A DNA stretch of 36,271 bases. It comes from Methylorubrum podarium. Lineage in GTDB: Bacteria > Pseudomonadota > Alphaproteobacteria > Rhizobiales > Beijerinckiaceae. Position numbers and translations under genes: made by a program. The notes under the pieces were generated by a model. The model was given only the letters and a program-made list of their open reading frames with translations, searched no databases and was not told the DNA's origin. Location of the stretch: the NCBI RefSeq assembly GCF_022179745.1, contig NZ_BPRD01000092.1:1-36271 (forward strand), read 5' to 3'. This document shows positions 34,859 to 36,271 of this stretch, one piece after another. Position 1 is the first letter of the stretch, and each line of letters begins with the position of its first letter.

Positions 34859-36271
34859 ATGTTCGGTCGACGCTCCAACGCCGCATCGGCTCCCGCCCCG
34901 GCCCCCGCCGCGGCCGGGCCGACGACGGTCGCCCCGCCGGTCCTCCAGCAGGAGGCCGTCCGCGCCCGGCCGGAGCCGCCGCGCGCGCCGGTGCCGCAGG
35001 CGCCGCTGCCGAAATCCGACGACTATTTCCGCACGAAGAGCATGATCTTCGGCGCGCTGATCGAGGCCATCGATCTCGCCCAGCTCGCCCGGCTCGAAGG
35101 AGAGGCCGCGCGGGAGGAGATCCGCGATATCGTCTCCGAGATCATCGGTCTCAAGAACATCGTGCTGTCGATCGCCGAGCAGGAGGAACTGCTCGACGAC
35201 ATCTGCAACGACGTCCTCGGCTACGGTCCCCTGGAACCGCTGCTGGCCCGCGACGACATCGCCGACGTGATGGTGAACGGCGCCGACCGGACCTTCATCG
35301 AGGTCGCCGGCAAGATCCAGCTCACCAACGTCCGCTTCCGCGACAACCAGCAGCTGATGAACATCTGCCAGCGGATCGTCAGCCAGGTCGGCCGGCGCGT
35401 GGATGAATCCTCGCCGATCTGCGACGCGCGCCTGCCCGACGGCTCCCGCGTCAACGTCATCGCCCCGCCGCTCGCCATCGACGGGCCGGCGCTGACGATC
35501 CGAAAGTTCAAGAAGGACAAGCTCACCCTCGATCAGCTCGTGCGCTTCGGGGCGATCTCGCCGGAAGGCGCGAAGATCCTGCAGATCATCGGCAAGGTCC
35601 GCTGCAACGTCGTCATCTCGGGCGGCACCGGCTCGGGCAAGACCACGCTGCTGAACTGCCTGACCGCCTTCATCGAGCACGACGAGCGCGTCATCACCTG
35701 CGAGGACGCCGCGGAGCTTCAGCTCCAGCAGCCGCACGTGGTGCGCCTGGAGACCCGGCCGCCGAACCTGGAGGGCCAGGGGCAGGTCACCATGCGCGAC
35801 CTCGTCAAGAACTGCCTGCGCATGCGTCCCGAGCGCATCATCGTCGGCGAGGTGCGCGGACCGGAGGCCTTCGACCTGCTGCAGGCGATGAACACCGGCC
35901 ACGACGGCTCGATGGGCACGCTGCACGCCAACTCCCCGCGCGAATGCCTCGCGCGTATCGAGTCGATGATCACCATGGGCGGCTTCTCGCTGCCCTCGCG
36001 GACGCTGCGCGAGATGATCACCGGCTCGGTCGACGTCATCATCCAGGCCATGCGCATGCGCGACGGGTCCCGGCGCATCACCCATATCACCGAGGTGATG
36101 GGGATGGAGGGCGAGGTCATCATCACCCAGGACCTGTTCGTCTACGACGTGCTCGGCGAGGACGCCAACGGGCGCCTGATCGGCCGTCACCGCTCGACCG
36201 GGATCGGCCGCCCGCGCTTCTGGGAACGGGCCCGCTACTACGGCGAGGAGCGGGCGCTGGCCGCCGCCCTC
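34859..36271 (+). CDS. cpaF: Flp pilus secretion ATPase CpaF/TadA (3' end beyond the window)
   Basis: 471 codons are visible and the frame runs off the window; the family is about 480-500 aa, so nearly all is present. CpaF is the hexameric type II/IV secretion ATPase that powers Flp pilus assembly. A disordered Ala/Pro-rich N-terminus (about 1-50) leads into a helical region and the NTD ([20 protein letters not shown]). Walker A is GGTGSGKTT with Lys261. The Asp box ([13 protein letters not shown]), Walker B ([13 protein letters not shown]) and His box ([15 protein letters not shown]) follow. The ATG at 34859 lies 47 bases after cpaE; its ribosome site is modest. TadB/TadC-type membrane genes would be expected next. 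Confidence 0.95.
   Translation, partial: MFGRRSNAASAPAPAPAAAGPTTVAPPVLQQEAVRARPEPPRAPVPQAPLPKSDDYFRTKSMIFGALIEAIDLAQLARLEGEAAREEIRDIVSEIIGLKNIVLSIAEQEELLDDICNDVLGYGPLEPLLARDDIADVMVNGADRTFIEVAGKIQLTNVRFRDNQQLMNICQRIVSQVGRRVDESSPICDARLPDGSRVNVIAPPLAIDGPALTIRKFKKDKLTLDQLVRFGAISPEGAKILQIIGKVRCNVVISGGTGSGKTTLLNCLTAFIEHDERVITCEDAAELQLQQPHVVRLETRPPNLEGQGQVTMRDLVKNCLRMRPERIIVGEVRGPEAFDLLQAMNTGHDGSMGTLHANSPRECLARIESMITMGGFSLPSRTLREMITGSVDVIIQAMRMRDGSRRITHITEVMGMEGEVIITQDLFVYDVLGEDANGRLIGRHRSTGIGRPRFWERARYYGEERALAAAL

Overview
This is a GC-rich alphaproteobacterial chromosome segment (order Hyphomicrobiales). It most resembles Methylobacterium/Methylorubrum. That placement rests on strongly G/C-ending codons, the tig-clpP-clpX-lon order, the rplY-pth-ychF order, a Caulobacter-type cpa (tad) Flp-pilus operon, and two matches to the alphaproteobacterial EcfG stress-sigma promoter (GGAAC-N16-CGTT). 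The genus is an inference; no database was searched.

Layout. 1-1704: an inverted-repeat element, then a Tat-exported cupredoxin (multicopper-oxidase-fold) protein on the minus strand that has lost most copper ligands. 1868-8521: tRNA-Leu(UAG), then a proteostasis block on the plus strand (trigger factor, ClpP, ClpX, Lon), with clear terminators after clpX and lon. 8601-10387: tRNA-Val(UAC), a hexapeptide acetyltransferase and poorly conserved-looking small ORFs.

10545-16336 is the most unusual block. Three minus-strand genes are tightly coupled: a YqcI/YcgG (GntA/AglA-like) putative heme N-hydroxylase, an NPPF-type methyltransferase and an EgtD-like amino-acid N-methyltransferase. Upstream on the same strand lies a DUF1989 (urea-carboxylase-associated) protein, and divergent from that an OPT-family transporter. 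No egtB or other ergothioneine gene is present. I read this as a candidate small-molecule pathway, possibly involving guanidino or histidine-like chemistry.

16405-20395: an orphan ABC-2 polysaccharide-export permease with an AT-rich patch, tRNA-Ala(GGC), a secreted protein with a textbook EcfG promoter, a YihY/BrkB-type membrane protein, and a secreted protein built on four tandem 11-residue glycine repeats. 20900-24903: DNA polymerase I, an inverted-repeat element and endonuclease V. 24917-28165: the housekeeping minus-strand operon rplY-pth-ychF-nfi, with a VapBC-type toxin-antitoxin pair lodged between pth and ychF.

28331-36271: Flp pilus genes. A stand-alone pilus N-domain protein (minus) is divergent from the Flp pilin, prepilin peptidase CpaA, CpaB, the secretin CpaC, lipoprotein CpaD, CpaE and CpaF. 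CpaF is cut by the window end. Stem-loops lie after the pilin, before cpaB and between cpaC and cpaD, and probably set the unequal stoichiometry of the parts.
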